A stretch of 64,000 nucleotides of DNA, taken from Pegea sp. RAD2-039. Its lineage: Eukaryota > Chordata > Thaliacea > Salpida > Salpidae. Made by a program: the position numbers and the translations under genes. The notes beneath the pieces were generated by a model. That model did no database searches, was not told the DNA's origin, and worked only from the letters and a program-made list of their open reading frames with translations. Shown here piece by piece: positions 42,005 through 54,485 of the stretch. The DNA lies in NCBI GenBank assembly GCA_034620365.1, contig JAQGEQ010000263.1, positions 1,426,001-1,490,000 of the forward strand, given 5' to 3'. Position 1 is the stretch's first letter, and every line of letters starts with the position of its first letter.

Positions 42005-43650
42005 ATTTTATTTATTTATTACAATAAATGCAAAGGAGGGTACCTGAAGAGAGTACCTCTCGCTAACACTCATTCTCACAAATAGCATCTATTTAGCTAA
42101 GAATATAGAAAGTAAAAGATGTAGCACATGGTATTTCGATAGCACTCAAGGCATATAACAGTGAACAATTACATGGAATGTTAATAATATAAGAAAGAGA
42201 AAAAAATCACAGTTTAGAAATGACAATGTTGGCAATATTATGACGGTTCAACTTCTTTTTGAACAACGCGAGCGACTGACAATATCTGATGGCAGCTGGT
42301 TCCATATATTAATTGTACGGTATGAGAAAAGATTTGCTCTGACCAATGTACTAGGTGATATAGGTTTATTAAGGTGTAATGTGTGTCGTCTGAGCTGATA
42401 TAACTTGAGGGAAGGACTAATGGAAAACAAATCATCAAACTGAATGTCAATTAAATTGTGGATAATTTTAAAAATAAGAGTTAAGTCGTATTTAATCCGT
42501 CAAATTTCCGAAGTACCTAAATCGAAGAAACTGAGACGATGTTTATAACTATCATTTTTAATATTAAGTTTCCTGCCTACTAATCTTGTAAATGTGGCCT
42601 GAACAGATTCGATTTTTTTGATATCACTAACTTGTTATGGCAACCATGCACTGACATTATATTGAAGAATTGGACGTACGTAAAATTTGAAAAGATTGAT
42701 AAAAAAGCATGGGTCCTTAGAATTAAAGGTCTTTGTAATAATGAAGACAAGGTTGATTGATTTTCCAAAGATTTTGGAAACATAATTGCGCCATTTAAAG
42801 TCAGATGATAGAGTAATGCCAAGGTCTAGGACCGAAGATACTCGTTGAATAATAAATCGATTGATGGAGTATTGGTTCAAGCAATTTACAGCTGGTTTAC
42901 GAGAAAAAGTTATAAGTTCAGACTTTGTGGGCTGGATTCTGAGCTGCCAATTCGTAGACCAGTTTTCTACAGTGTGTAGTGCAATTTGAAGTTTTGAAGA
43001 ATTGTAAGATAATAGCTTGATATCATCTGCATACACAAACACACTGACATCATCTACTGCTACTAGTCTTCTGATGAGGTCTTCGATGAAAATTAAAAAG
43101 AGAAGGGGACCCAGAACAGAACCCTGAGGAACACCACTGGTCATTTGACTAGTAGTAGATAAAGATCTTTCTACACGAGTTTGTTGGGTTCTACCTGATA
43201 GTTAATCTTCAATCCACTGTAAGATAAAGCTGTTGATTTTTAAGTTTTTCAATACATTAACGAGATTATTATGTTTGACAGAATCAAACGCTTTAGCAAA
43301 ATCGAGATATATGATGTCAAAGGGAGTGTTACTTTCATAATGGGCTGTAAGCTCATTAAGAAAAGTGAGATGTTGAGTCAGGGAAGATCTCCGTTTCACA
43401 AATCCATGTTGGACATCAGATATTAGATGGTGCTCCATCAAATGACTGGTCATATGATTATGAATAATATACTCTTGAGTTCTGCAGATTACTGAAGTCA
43501 GCGAAACTGGTCTGTAGTTAAGTGCGGTGTTCCTGGGACCCTTTTTATGAATTGGAGTAATAATAGCTTTCTTCCAAATTTGTAGAACTCTTCCTCGCCT
43601 CAGAGTCATGTTAAAGAAAAGCGATAAAGGTAGTGATAAACTATACTAAA
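42005..43650 (-). mobile_element. 5'-truncated non-LTR retrotransposon with RT, three nonsense codons
   Basis: Minus-strand frame shows a reverse transcriptase of the CR1/L2/jockey type. It starts at WKKAIITPIHKKG (43.57 kb), then NYRPVSLTS, QHGFVKRRS, IYLDFAKAFDSVKH, SGVPQGSVLGPLLF, the catalytic VYADDIKLL, and the C-terminal INIWNQLPSDIV (42.3 kb). The whole 1.4 kb stays in one frame but is broken by TAA at about 43202, TAA at about 42635 and TGA near 42497. The 3' end is a conserved tail, CTTCAGGTACCCTCC then ATTTATTGTAATAAATAAATAA. The 5' end is truncated in the RT N-terminus. Inactive but fairly young. Confidence 0.88.
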
Positions 43651-44480
43651 AAATTTGTTAGACATTTTAAAGATATTTATCATTAAAACTATATTTACCA
43701 AATGTAACGAAGATGAAGTTTTTTATAACTGTGAAATACTTTTAATTCTGTAAAATGTTTCTGAAATTTTTATTACTGAAGTAAAAACTTTACTATATGA
43801 TGTAAAGACGCTATTGCTGACGAAAAGGCTTTTTTCAAAAATTGTTCGAAAGTCATAAGGTGATATTTTATTCATAAACAATTTTAATAAATTGTCTATT
43901 AAGAAATTATGATTTGACTTGACAAGTAATAACTTTGGTTTAATTCATTTCTAGAAACTAATAATTGTGACAGACATTTGCTTCAAGTTGTTGAAGATAT
44001 TTTACTTTTGAGTAGTCCTTCAAAAAGTAAAATTGAAAAGTATTTAAGCCTGTAGCATTGACACAAGATTTACACAGCTATAATTTTTGAAAAAAAGTTA
44101 AAATTGTTTATTCAAACAAGTAATTGCTTTACAATTATTTTTAACAGATTAAAAAACTAACATTTGTATTGTTGCACCAATTTGTACGTTCTGCTGACTA
44201 TGCATAAACAGTTTATTAGAAAATTATCAGACATATTTTTTCTGCTTATAAAACCTAAACAATTTCTTCTTAAGTCATTTCTTTTATTCTGTTTACTTTG
44301 TAAAAAAAATAGATAATTGAGTGGTAAATTACTTTTATAAATTATGTAATCAATTGAACAGTCTCATAAAAGTATTAAACAAAAACACATCATCAATAAA
44401 TGAGAAGAATTATTTTTTTTGTAATCTTATTGCGCCAAAAAACGTTAAGGACTAACATTTATAAAAAAAGTTGAAAATTT
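43651..44480. other. Intergenic AT-rich DNA
   Basis: No coding region, RNA gene or repeat recognised. It may include the interrupted right part of the older plus-strand retrotransposon, but no motif survives to show it. Confidence 0.4.
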
Positions 44481-44499
44481 ATACTTTACTGTAGAAGAA

Positions 44500-44880
44500 G
44501 AATTGGTTCGGTCGAAAACAGTCATGCAGTAAGTCAGGACAGAAATTATTGAGATCCAGTTATTACCCATGCAGCAGTATTCCACTCTTGATTGCCCGAG
44601 GTATGCAGCGGACTATCACAGCTACGCCCGGCTGACGTCGCAGGAGCTGCCAGAACGACACTAAGTACAGTGGCTAACTGGCTATGAAGTTCCAACTCTG
44701 GCTTTAAATTTGGAGTTTTGCGTCTCCTAGAAGTGCTGTCATTAAACAGACTAACTAGACCCTTCTACTCGGATTTTGTATGGAATTTTTTATGTCGCAA
44801 ATATGTGTCCGTTTGGGCTCGAACCCGAGATCTTCTGCATGCCAAGCGGTGTGATAACCGATACAGTACATAGACTTATT
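44500..44880 (-). mobile_element. tRNA-derived SINE-like element
   Basis: On the minus strand, from about 44876, a degenerate tRNA-like head runs ACTGTATCGGTTATCACA (A-box like) to CGGGTTCGAGCCC (B-box, T-loop TTCGAGC). It is followed by about 300 bases that are less AT-rich than the surroundings. Head plus body is the architecture of a tRNA-derived SINE. The anticodon stem does not pair well, so it is not a functional tRNA. Confidence 0.55.
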
Positions 44881-45412
44881 TCTTATTTCAACCGAAAAAA
44901 TACTTTAATTTTTTTTAGTTAACCTTTTTCACATAATCACCGGTTAATTAAAAATTAACAGAAAGGGACCATAAATTTTATTATTTTTATACATGGGATT
45001 GTTTAGATATAAGTTTGTTGATCAACTACTAATATTTAATGTACTTTTCTGTTTCAATATATGATGCTATAAGAAATTTTTTAATTCATTTATCGAATGT
45101 AAGTATTATGATTAACTGTCGCTGATATTTAATAAAAAATTTTCTGTTTACTATTTATCAAGTATACAAATTCTACTTCAGTGATTTCGGTTCAAATAAG
45201 TCACAAAATCAGTAACAAAGTTCACTGTAACTTAAAATTTGAAAATGTCAATTGATACTTCTTACAATCATTTATATATTTATATTAGGGTCATTAACTC
45301 AAACGTTTTTAGGCATTATCATTTATAATCACAGATATACTTTATATTGGATTAGATAAGTTTAATGAATTAGATTTTATAAGATACTGATAAAAGTGTT
45401 TTTTATTAAATA

Positions 45413-46005
45413 AAGTGCATCCTCGCTAATCCGCCCATGTTGGGCAAGCTCTTTTTATAATTATGGCCGAATTAGTCTTTGGCCGGATAAGAACAAAAAA
45501 TCGTTTTTAAACAATCTACCTCTTTCATATTATGCAATGCCTATAAAAAAACGCACACTAAATTGTCCGCTAATTTAATTTATTTTCATTTTTTCAACAA
45601 ACCAAACAATTAAAACAGACAAAAAATAAACAAAACAAAACTTTGATAAAGTTTAAAATCAATTTAACGAAAACAAATCAAACCGTAAACAATTTAATTT
45701 ATATCGGAACTTTTGCAGAAAAAGGAAAGAATGGAGGTTTGTTTGATAGTGCTTTCTCGTTTCTAAGCAGAAAACTCACGGAATTGGACAAGTTGTGACA
45801 CACTTTCTGGTCTGGCTTCTGGTTGACAACGATAGTAGGCTAAGTAATCATCCATTTTCTGCATGGTTTCACCGTGAGAGAACGGACACTTTGATGATTG
45901 TGGAATATCATTTTCGTCTTCCACCTCCTCATCCGCCTCTTTTTCGTTGTCTCCAGAAATCAGTGCAACAATTCCTTGCTCGTCCATGTGCTCATTTTTG
46001 ATTAT
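45413..46005 (-). mobile_element. pogo/Tigger-type DNA transposon 3' remnant
   Basis: The 74-codon minus-strand frame 45987-45763 resembles the end of Tigger/jerky-like DDE transposases: an acidic stretch (EADEEVEDEND), then a segment like the family's HSEALxALxxxLxYxxxQPE (SHGETMQKMDDYLAYY, CQPEA) and a final QLVQFREFSA. About 350 bases further, GCATCCTCGCTAATCCGCCC next to TA is typical of the terminal inverted repeat of this family. No matching second end was found to the right, so the copy is 5'-truncated. Confidence 0.65.
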
Positions 46006-47563
46006 TTAATAACGGAAATAAGTGAGCTTTTTAACTACCTTTAGAGAAGTTAATTTTCAAAATAAATCTCGTTTTATTTGTGAGTAATTGAAAGATGAAG
46101 TAAACTGTACATTAGTTTTCGTTTTAAAGATTAAACTATTTATTTCCGCCCACTTGAAATATGATCTTTTTAATAGTTTATTATAGAAGAGAAATTGTTA
46201 TCAAACTAAAGTGAAAGTCTAATAAAGAACTATTTCTAAAATATGGTTTCAATCTAGACAAGTTAAGCTAGCTACCTACAAATGTTTCCACCTCTCAATA
46301 AATAAACTCTCAAACTCTAACCTGATACCATCTGACTTTTATCTGAACACCAATCAAATTTCATCACAAAACTACGCATCTTCATCTTTCATGACTTATA
46401 AGTGATCTCATCAAGTAAATGAGTAAAGTGGTCTTATTGTCTCAAAATGGTTATGCTTTAACGGAAATAGAACTGATGTTGTTGTGACTTTGAATCATAT
46501 TCTTTAAGATTTTCTTTGTTTAACTACTCTTAACAATTTAAGATCTATCATCAGATTTATTATTAAGAATTCAAATAAACTAGCATTAATAAACTTAAGC
46601 TAAAAAGACCACTTCATTCAAAACTAAATCTGATGGAATAAAATTAAAAAAATCATTTTCATTTTTTCTGTTTTATCGCTTCTGTTTGTTTTAGGTAAAA
46701 CTGGTTGAAAATTTGATCAGTATTTTTGAACCAGTCAGCAAAGTAGACTTATTTACTGATTGAAATTTCAGGAAGAATTTTTTTTTGTTTTGAAGAGTTT
46801 TTATCAACTTTTTTTGTTATTCGATTTCTTTTACCTGTGTTGAGGAATATATAATTATAAAATGTTCAAGCAAACTCCTGTGTACTTGACTAAATAAAAC
46901 AATAAAGATTACCAGAGAAATTTACCAGTATTAACAGATGTTTTCTAATCAAGTTGAATATTATTGCATTTTAAAACTTAAATTAATCATTGTTTGGTGA
47001 TAAGTAATTTACAAGTGATTTAATTGAGTCATTACAGATTTTGTACGTTTTATTTTACCAAATTGTACTGCTGTGTTTATAAAAGTTAATTTTAAAAATA
47101 ATGCTTCTTGTTGATAACTTAAAATTAATTATTTGAAAAGCTCAATTAACAAAATTGTGAATGATTGAGAGCATTTAATAACAGAAATAAGTCAGCTATG
47201 TCCTGGTTTGTATGTGTCAGCTATATGTAATTATCATGTGATAATTATTTGTCTAAAACTTGTTGCAAAGTACCAAAACCTAAATTGTAACAAACAAAAA
47301 TTTGAAGTAAATAATTTATCTTTAATTAACATCAAATTCAATACCAGATAGGAAATGTTTTTTTTTTCTTCAAATAGTTGTTTTTTGTAATAAATTGTAG
47401 AAATATTTTAACTTAACAATAATGTTGTTATAACATTTTCTTAAAACAGACTTATCTGAATTAATTTTTTATATCAATAAATAATAGAGTATAAATTGAT
47501 TATCTTGTTTAAACAATTTTTATAATTTCTGGTATTTTTATTTTACAGACTTAAATAAACAAA
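46006..47563. other. Upstream region of sulfotransferase 1 with retroelement debris
   Basis: 46260-46480 repeats the segment seen at 41640-41760 (CTCTCAAACTCTAAC, then CATCTTTCATGACTTA), a LINE fragment on the plus strand. The rest is AT-rich with no gene. Confidence 0.5.
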
Positions 47564-49258
47564 ATGAGAAAAGCTTTTTTTTATAGGAATTTATCCTTAA
47601 ATAGATATTCATGCTTCTTTTTCATAGTTGCAATTGTTATTTCTTTGATATTATTCAATGCGTTTCACCTACACCTACAATGGTTTAAAACCATCTCAAA
47701 GAAAGGTGATGGTCCACTGACAGTGTTTATAGTAACGCAATGCCGCTCAGGCTCCAGCTTTTTAGGCGAAATTTTCAACCAACGAAGAAATGTAACTTAT
47801 TTTTATGAACCTTTATACCCATTCCGTAAATCAGATTATAATCCACCAACAACTGCATTAAAAAAAGATAGTATAAATGCAACAGAAATTATAGCAAGAT
47901 GTGAATTTGAAAAGTTACCCCAACTTTATCAAAGAGCTTTTCATAAAACCGGCCAAGCTGATAACGCTGGGTAAGATATGAAATAATTTGAAAGATCTAC
48001 TTATTTACTTATCTCAATTTATTAAATTAGTTTTCTTACAGATGTGTTCATAATCACTTATGTTGGGTTGGTTGTGGAAAATGTGGAGCATTTTTAGACA
48101 GAGATGGAAAAGGTAGCTTAATAAGAGATGGAAAAGTTATCATTTCAGAACTCAACAGACACTGCAAAGCTAGCGAATTTCGCGCGGCAAAAATAAATTA
48201 TTTACAACAATTATCTGACATCGAGCATTTGATGAGAGCTGAGGACATCACAGTAAAAGTTATCCATCTAATTCGCGACCCAAGAGCTACTGCTGCTTCA
48301 CTTTTTAAGGCTATAGGAGGAAAGAGCCGCTCTGAATCAGTGTTTGAGTGAGAATTGTTAGTTCTTTTATCACAAGCTTCAAATAATAAGATTTCTAAAG
48401 ATTATATTGGCTAAAAATAGTTAAAAAATTTAATTTTGGAATATTTATTTGAAGCAACTTTAGAAATTCTACTTCAGTTTATCTTTAAATAATTTTGAAA
48501 AACTGATTTCTTAAATTTTCTGAATTCTGTTAGCTGATTTAGTTTATTCGTAGCAATTCAGGAAAATTTGTTTAATTTTTCTATGATTTCAACTAAGTAT
48601 TTCTTTAAAACATTATCTAAATTATTCTTAATATCTAATTATTAATAATAATTGATTTAATATAAATTATTGTTGAATTTGGCTTGTAGATTGTCATATT
48701 AATGGTTTCTTTTTTTTAAACATATTTTCTATTAGTTTATTTTATAAGTTAAATCATCACTTAAAATTATTAACCATCGCAAAAGATATCATTTCAAAAT
48801 GTTTAACTAAATTCTAATATCAAGTGTTTAATTATATTGATTTTTATTTACACAGTACTATAGCAAGAAGTATTTGCAGTCGGTTGTTATCAAATTCTTT
48901 TCATGCAAATAGATTTAAGAAAATTTACTCAGACAAATTTCTACAAATACGTCATGAGGACTTAGCAATGAAACCCTTAGAAACCGCGGAACAAATATAC
49001 AGCTTTATAAAGAAGCCACTTACAGAAGATGTTAAAAAATGGATTGTCAAATCAACAACTGATACTAAAAAGAAGCAATCTCAGGCTTCTACGAATAGAA
49101 ACTCTCATACTGTTGTGTCTGCTTGGAGAGAATGGTTGCAAATTGGTGAGATGAAAACCATCCAAGCTGCTTGCGGTGAAGCAATGAACCAATTTGGCTA
49201 CTTACAACTATATAATGAAAGTGATTTGAGAAATAAAACAATAAAATCTTTTGTTTGA
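47564..49258 (+). CDS. Golgi carbohydrate sulfotransferase, CHST1/3-like (paralogue 1)
   Basis: Transfers sulfate from PAPS to a sugar hydroxyl, probably the 6-O position of Gal/GlcNAc/GalNAc in the Golgi lumen. Substrate is inferred from the family only. Three exons (47564-47970, 48042-48347, 48856-49258) join to 371 residues. Type II topology: a short basic N-terminus, then a membrane segment (FFFIVAIVISLILFNAF, residues about 19-35). The 5'-phosphosulfate-binding loop is TQCRSGSSFLGEIF (about 64-77). The 3'-phosphate-binding motif is IRDPRATAASLF. A conserved RHEDLAMKPLE and a C-terminal WREWL complete the fold, plus Cys-rich CVHNHLCWVGCGKCG at the start of exon 2. First member of a tandem pair; it shares intron positions and phases with the gene at 52773. 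Confidence 0.9.
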
Positions 49259-50700
49259 CCTTATGTATTATTAACTTTTTTGAGCTAATAAATTTGTCTT
49301 TTTTTTCTTTATTTTACATTTCTTCTCTTTTTTATATCATAATTGGAAAAACTCATATAAATAAATACATCATTATTGTCATGGCTTAAGAGCTTGTCAA
49401 ATAAAATATTATTTATAAATTGCAAATAAAAGATTCTATACCAAAATGATATCAATTTTAATTTTTTGTTTTTATAGCTTGAAGAAAACATCGTGAAAAT
49501 TTCAAACAATTTGTTTATCCTTATCACGATTCACAATATTTTACATGTTTTTAATATGAGTAGTATAAAGCCATCAGAAGATGAACAGTAAATAGTTTAA
49601 ACCACTCTTACAGGATGTAAACAATTAGTAGATACAAAATTCGAAGAATTTGACTTCTATTTCAATTCAACTTGTAACAATAACCCGACCTTTATTGTAA
49701 AAGTGGCACATGAAAGTCATTAAACACAAACTTTCAGATTTTTACTATTTATCACCATTCATATGTTTGCCTAGAATGGTAATAAAAGCTTAACTTCTAA
49801 CATTTGTAAACAAAAGTTTGTAGTTGAAGGTACCTGACTACACGCGGTAAAAAGCTGGCAAGTGCTTTCAAAAAAGTTTGTGGTAGTATGTGAGGAAAGA
49901 TTGAAACATGTTTAGCATCAACTTTAGGATCCACTCACATTATTATACTCTTTTTATTATAAATATAAAACTGGAAATGTTTTGAGAACATAAACCAAAT
50001 TCTAAGTAATTTGACTTTATATTGATCGAATATTCTATAACGTCATCGCTCTCATATTAGAGAGAAATTTGTGCATCAAAAGAAGTCGTTTGTTGTAGTT
50101 GGACGTCGGCGGTCTTTTGTTGCTAAAACTCATTTAAAATTACTTAAAACGCTTAATGAAAAGTTAGTGAAAGTTAGTTTGATTACCTTGATTAAGAAAT
50201 AGAATGATGTACAAAAGGTATTAATTGTGAGGATGTGTGTTTAGAGGGAGGTGCTCTCTTCAGGTACCCTCCTTTCCATTTATAGCAATAAATAAATAAA
50301 TCTATTTCTAACGAATAATGAGAGTCTTATTTACAAAAAATGTTTTACAAAGTTTTGTTCAATTATTTAATAATTGTTGGCAGTGCTTTGAGGTCAGAAT
50401 ATAATAAATAGATAACCATGTAATAAAAACACGTATGAAAGATACACCAAGAAAGTAGTGGCATAAGGAAGAGTTTACAGAAGGGTGTTAATCATTAAAC
50501 TATTTTTATAATATCACTTTTATTTTAGCTAATTTTTATTCTATAAATTAATTGCTTGATATAAAAATGTATATGGCTAGAAGATAAAAAGTTATTTCTA
50601 AATTTAAGCATGTAAAAGATCTTTAAAGTATTAATTTATAGAGTTTGCCATAAAACACAAAATCTTTAGGGTTTAGCAGCAGATTAGTAGTTCTTATTTA
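49259..50700. other. Spacer downstream of sulfotransferase 1
   Basis: Contains one non-LTR tail at 50235-50315 and no gene that I can see. The first 300 bases are probably the sulfotransferase 3' UTR. Confidence 0.4.
50235..50315 (+). mobile_element. Non-LTR element 3' tail, copy 3
   Basis: CTCTTCAGGTACCCTCCTTT followed by CCATTTATAGCAATAAATAAATAA, the same tail as the RT-bearing element at 42005-43650. No coding part is attached. Confidence 0.7.
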
Positions 50701-50734
50701 CCAACGGGTATATATGATGCCATCAAAAGTTTAA

Positions 50735-51955
50735 TGAATTGTTCAGAAATGGGTAATGATAAAAATTTTTAATTTGCTTTATTTGCAAATCTTCTTGAAT
50801 AATCAAAGTTCATAATATTTGTTTATGAATTTGTTTTAAAATTAAAAAGCTGTCAATTCTTGTAAATCTCTAAATAATTTGTTATGTACTGTTTATTTTG
50901 AATTTTCCAGCATAAAGAGAGTTAGCTATCCAGATAGGCTTAGTGACTAACTACATTCTTGGTCAAACAGCAGCAGAAATGAAAGTATACTTTGTTGGAT
51001 TACAATCTTTTCGTAATACTTTCAGAAACAGTAAATATTTTTGCTACAAAATATTATACCATAAAAGTTTCTAGCTTTTGTATTTGCTTTTAATTTTTGA
51101 AAATTTTTCATTTAACAGTTTTTTTAGAGATATTTCATAAGATTTTTTACTTTTAGTGTTGCTCTTCTTTTAGGCTTTCTCGACCACCAAGCGTAATATC
51201 TATCTGTGGCACATATTTTTTGGATTATTTTTAAGAAGTCTTATGAGCTAAATCCAACCTCTTCTATTATTGATATGTTCGTTATGCACAAATCATAGCA
51301 ACATTGCTAGCATTATAAGTTGAAATTGTTAGTTCACTGTTAGACAAACACACGATAATTAAGTAACTACTCTTATAAAATACATATGATCAAAAGAAAT
51401 TTTTCTTTTGAAAAGACTATTGTCAAGTCTTTCGTAGAAAGATTTTTTGCTTAATTAAGTAGACCTTAGGTTAGTAGACCTTAGAATTTCTTGCCAATAA
51501 ACTTAAAGCCAACTTAGTGCGTAGTAACGGCCCATCGATGTTTAGGGTAGAATGATACAAGAAACAGAAAATAATCCTGTCGCTGAATTAAGATTAACTC
51601 GTCTAGATTGAAAAGTGGGCTTTAAACCCATAAAATACTTTTAACTAATATAAATAATGTAAAACTTGATTTTTGCAAGCTCCGGGTTACTAGTATTAAT
51701 TTTATTATAACAATGGGGAAGCCCCTGACAATCTGTTATTATTTTTGATAATTAACAAAAGTGACTAGCTTTTAGTTGGTACCGTTATTCTATTTATTAT
51801 TTCTAGGTAGTTAAATATACCGAAAAAATATTCTAATTTTATCAAAGAGAGTTTTAGTGGAAAAAAATGAAACTTGTTCAATTTGTGTATAACGGCGAAC
51901 AAGAAATTGGTTTACTAGAAGATGGTTGTGGAAAATTATCTGTGTTGGTTTAGAC
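50735..51955 (+). repeat. Duplicated FAHD2 upstream block, copy A
   Basis: Matches 55985-57900 in the same orientation. 50735-51470 aligns with about 55985-56760, and 51508-51953 with about 57270-57890. The part next to the gene (51515-51900 against 57277-57660) looks about 95% identical by eye. Copy B has about 500 extra bases between the two blocks. Confidence 0.9.
51867..51953 (+). pseudogene. FAHD2: FAHD2 pseudogene, internally deleted and truncated
   Basis: Starts with the same ATG context as the intact gene at 57639 and matches its first 21 codons with one change (GEQEIGLLEDGC for GEQAIGLLEDGC). It then jumps from the first GGTTGT (57696-57701 in the intact copy) to the GGTTGTG near 57858, losing about 160 bases. 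A TAG stop follows at 51951-51953, and all similarity ends a few bases later. The remaining 240 or so codons are absent. The upstream block is preserved, so transcription is possible, but no FAH enzyme can be made. Confidence 0.9.
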
Positions 51956-52772
51956 TATATGTTGCCATCAAAACTTTACTGCGCGTCAATCAGAACTTCT
52001 TGACTAATGATCGCTAGATTTGTCTTTGAGTCAATAACTATGTAGTTTTTTCAGAAAACCTAGTTTGAAGTTAAAGTAGATAAGTCAATCGAACCGATTT
52101 TTATTTAATTGCTCAATTAGTATTTTTATGAAGTTTGAACGAGTATTATGAAACTACAAAGGAAAAGCGTTATGAAGCTGCAAAACTAGAAGAGACTTGT
52201 ATTTTACTTCATTCTTTTTTGACCGTTAAACAAATTGTGAAATGTCTTTTTAAATTTTTATCAAAAAAGTTGATATTTAATTGTTAAAAGTTTAATTTGT
52301 TTTTTTCCTTTTCTTAATTGATTAGTTATTCCGCATTTTATATAAGTTATATTTTTTTTAATATTAAACTACTTAAAAAATAGTCTAACTTTCTCTAAGT
52401 TTTAAATAAGTTATTGTATGATTCTAATCTAGGGTTAATATTTGTTAAATGAATAATATTTGTTAAATCAATAATAATATTTAGCAAATAATAGATTAAT
52501 CTTACAAACTTTCTTCAGTTTTTTAGGAATCATATTCTTAATTATTTGTACAAAACACGTTAAATTATTTAATGAAATTTGTACAATAAGAATAATGAAG
52601 TTAGATTTAAATTATTTTTTTACAGATTGATATTTATTGTTCAAATATTTGTTGTTCTACAAACTCTTAAAACTTTATTTTTTGACAAAACTTTTTAAGT
52701 TTATAGGAAAAAGTAAAAGCAATTATTGAAATTTTGTAAAATAAAACTGATTTACGAAAAACTTTTCAAGAC
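51956..52772. other. Spacer upstream of sulfotransferase 2
   Basis: AT-rich. No coding region or recognised repeat. Should contain the sulfotransferase 2 promoter. Confidence 0.4.
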
Positions 52773-54485
52773 ATGACAAAATCGGGTATAAAAATAAGAA
52801 AATTATTTCTATTGATTATCTTTATGTTGGTATTTTTTGGAATTAATGTAAAAAACCATTTTGTAACAAACAAAACTTCTACTAAATCCGACAATACTTT
52901 TCCAAAATCGACTGTAATCTTGAACCGAAGCGAAAGACCGACAGCAGTTTTTATCATTACTCAATGTAGGTCAGGTTCTAGTATTTTAGGGGAGCTCTTT
53001 AATCAAGAGAGCGGTGTTACGTATTTATACGAACCTCTGTACCCCTTTCGTGAGAAAAACTGCTTACCTGTCGAGTTAGAATTAGAACCTCTCTGTGTAA
53101 AAGCTGTTGAAGAAATTGCTCATTGTAATTTTGAGGATTTACCTGCAAAATATAGAACAGCCTTTAAAACAACTAAACAAACAGATGCAGCTGGGTAAGT
53201 TACTACATTTGTATTTATTAAATTTTAGTTGTTTTAAAAAGTTAGTTTTATCAATTCGTTTTTAATTTCAGCATTTGTATGTTCAAAAACCTTTAAAAAA
53301 ACATTATTTCTATTGTATTAAAATAGTTTTTTAAAACGTATAAAAGAATATTAAAATCTATTAACTGCTTTGTACAACTTTCACTTTTTTGTAAATTATT
53401 TGACCGAAAACCTGATATTAATCCATACTTCAAATTAGATAAAGTTTGAAAAGTTTTGAAAACTTGTTTATGATTTATAAACAATCTCATCTTTTTGCCA
53501 TAAAAATCAAGAATAGTCAAGCTTTAGTCAGTTTATCTGAAATATTCATAATTTTAACTACTCTAAATGACTAATATAATATAAAATAAAAAGTATAAAA
53601 CTAAATTAAAAAAGTGTGTAATAATGAAACATGAATCGATAAAAATAAATTTAAAAAGTAAATTGTTAATAACCAATTACTAAACAGTCCCAATGAATCA
53701 GCATCAAGTATATTTTTTTACAGATGTCTTAGTCACAACATCTGTTTTTCTGATTGTGCAAAATGCAGCAAATTCCTAACTCGTGATGCGCCAGAAATTG
53801 TCAATGTATTTAATACTGTGAATGTCGCAAAACTGTCACAATTCTGTAAACAAAGTAATTTCGTAGCTGCCAAACTGAACTATTTGCGCAGTATTGAAAG
53901 TATCCAACATCTTCTATATTCAACTGAGATCAATGTGAAGATCATTCATTTAGTCCGTGACCCTAGAGCAATAGTAAGATCATTATTTCGTGCTAACCCT
54001 TCTACCCCCCGCAGTCCTGAACAATTTCGGTTAGTTGATAAATTAGATAATTTTTTTCGTAATCAATTTTGTTTTCTAGTTTGATGGCTGAACAAGTTTG
54101 TAAACGATTATTGTGGAACACAAAATATGCTGAAAACGTTTTACAAAATTCTTCTTCATATATTCGAATACGCCATGAAGACTTCTCGTTAAGACCTCTT
54201 GAAAGTCTGAAAAGTCTTTACAAATTTATTGAAAAAGTACCAACACAGAAACTTGTTAATTGGCTACTTGCTGCTACTTCTAGCTCTAAAAATTCAGGAG
54301 AGTTTTCGACTAATAGAAAGTCGACAGAGGTAATTCATGCTTGGAGAAAATGGTTTGAGGTTGAAGAAGTTAACCAAATTGAAGAAACTTGTTCTGAAGT
54401 ATTTAGTCTTCTTAGATATAACCGCTTTCTATCTAATAATGATATGAACAATTTAAATCTTTCATCATTTGAAAAAATACCGTGA
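52773..54485 (+). CDS. Golgi carbohydrate sulfotransferase, CHST1/3-like (paralogue 2)
   Basis: Second member of the tandem pair, 377 residues from exons 52773-53194, 53724-54029 and 54080-54485. Exon 2 has 306 bases, exactly as in paralogue 1, and both introns interrupt the same codons. A type II membrane anchor (LFLLIIFMLVFFGI, residues about 11-24) is followed by a stem with potential N-glycosylation sites. The PAPS loop is TQCRSGSSILGELF and the 3'-phosphate motif is VRDPRAIVRSLF. RHEDFSLRPLESL and WRKWF are also conserved. Intron 2 is only 50 bases against 508 in paralogue 1. N-terminal and stem regions have diverged strongly while the nucleotide-binding motifs are kept, so both copies are probably active. 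Acceptor sugar unknown. Confidence 0.9.

Noticed and set aside
42635-43609. Active reverse transcriptase gene
   Set aside because: Three in-frame stop codons and 5' truncation show an inactive copy.
44805-44877. Functional tRNA gene on the minus strand
   Set aside because: A- and B-box-like motifs are present but the anticodon and acceptor stems do not pair properly. A SINE head fits better.
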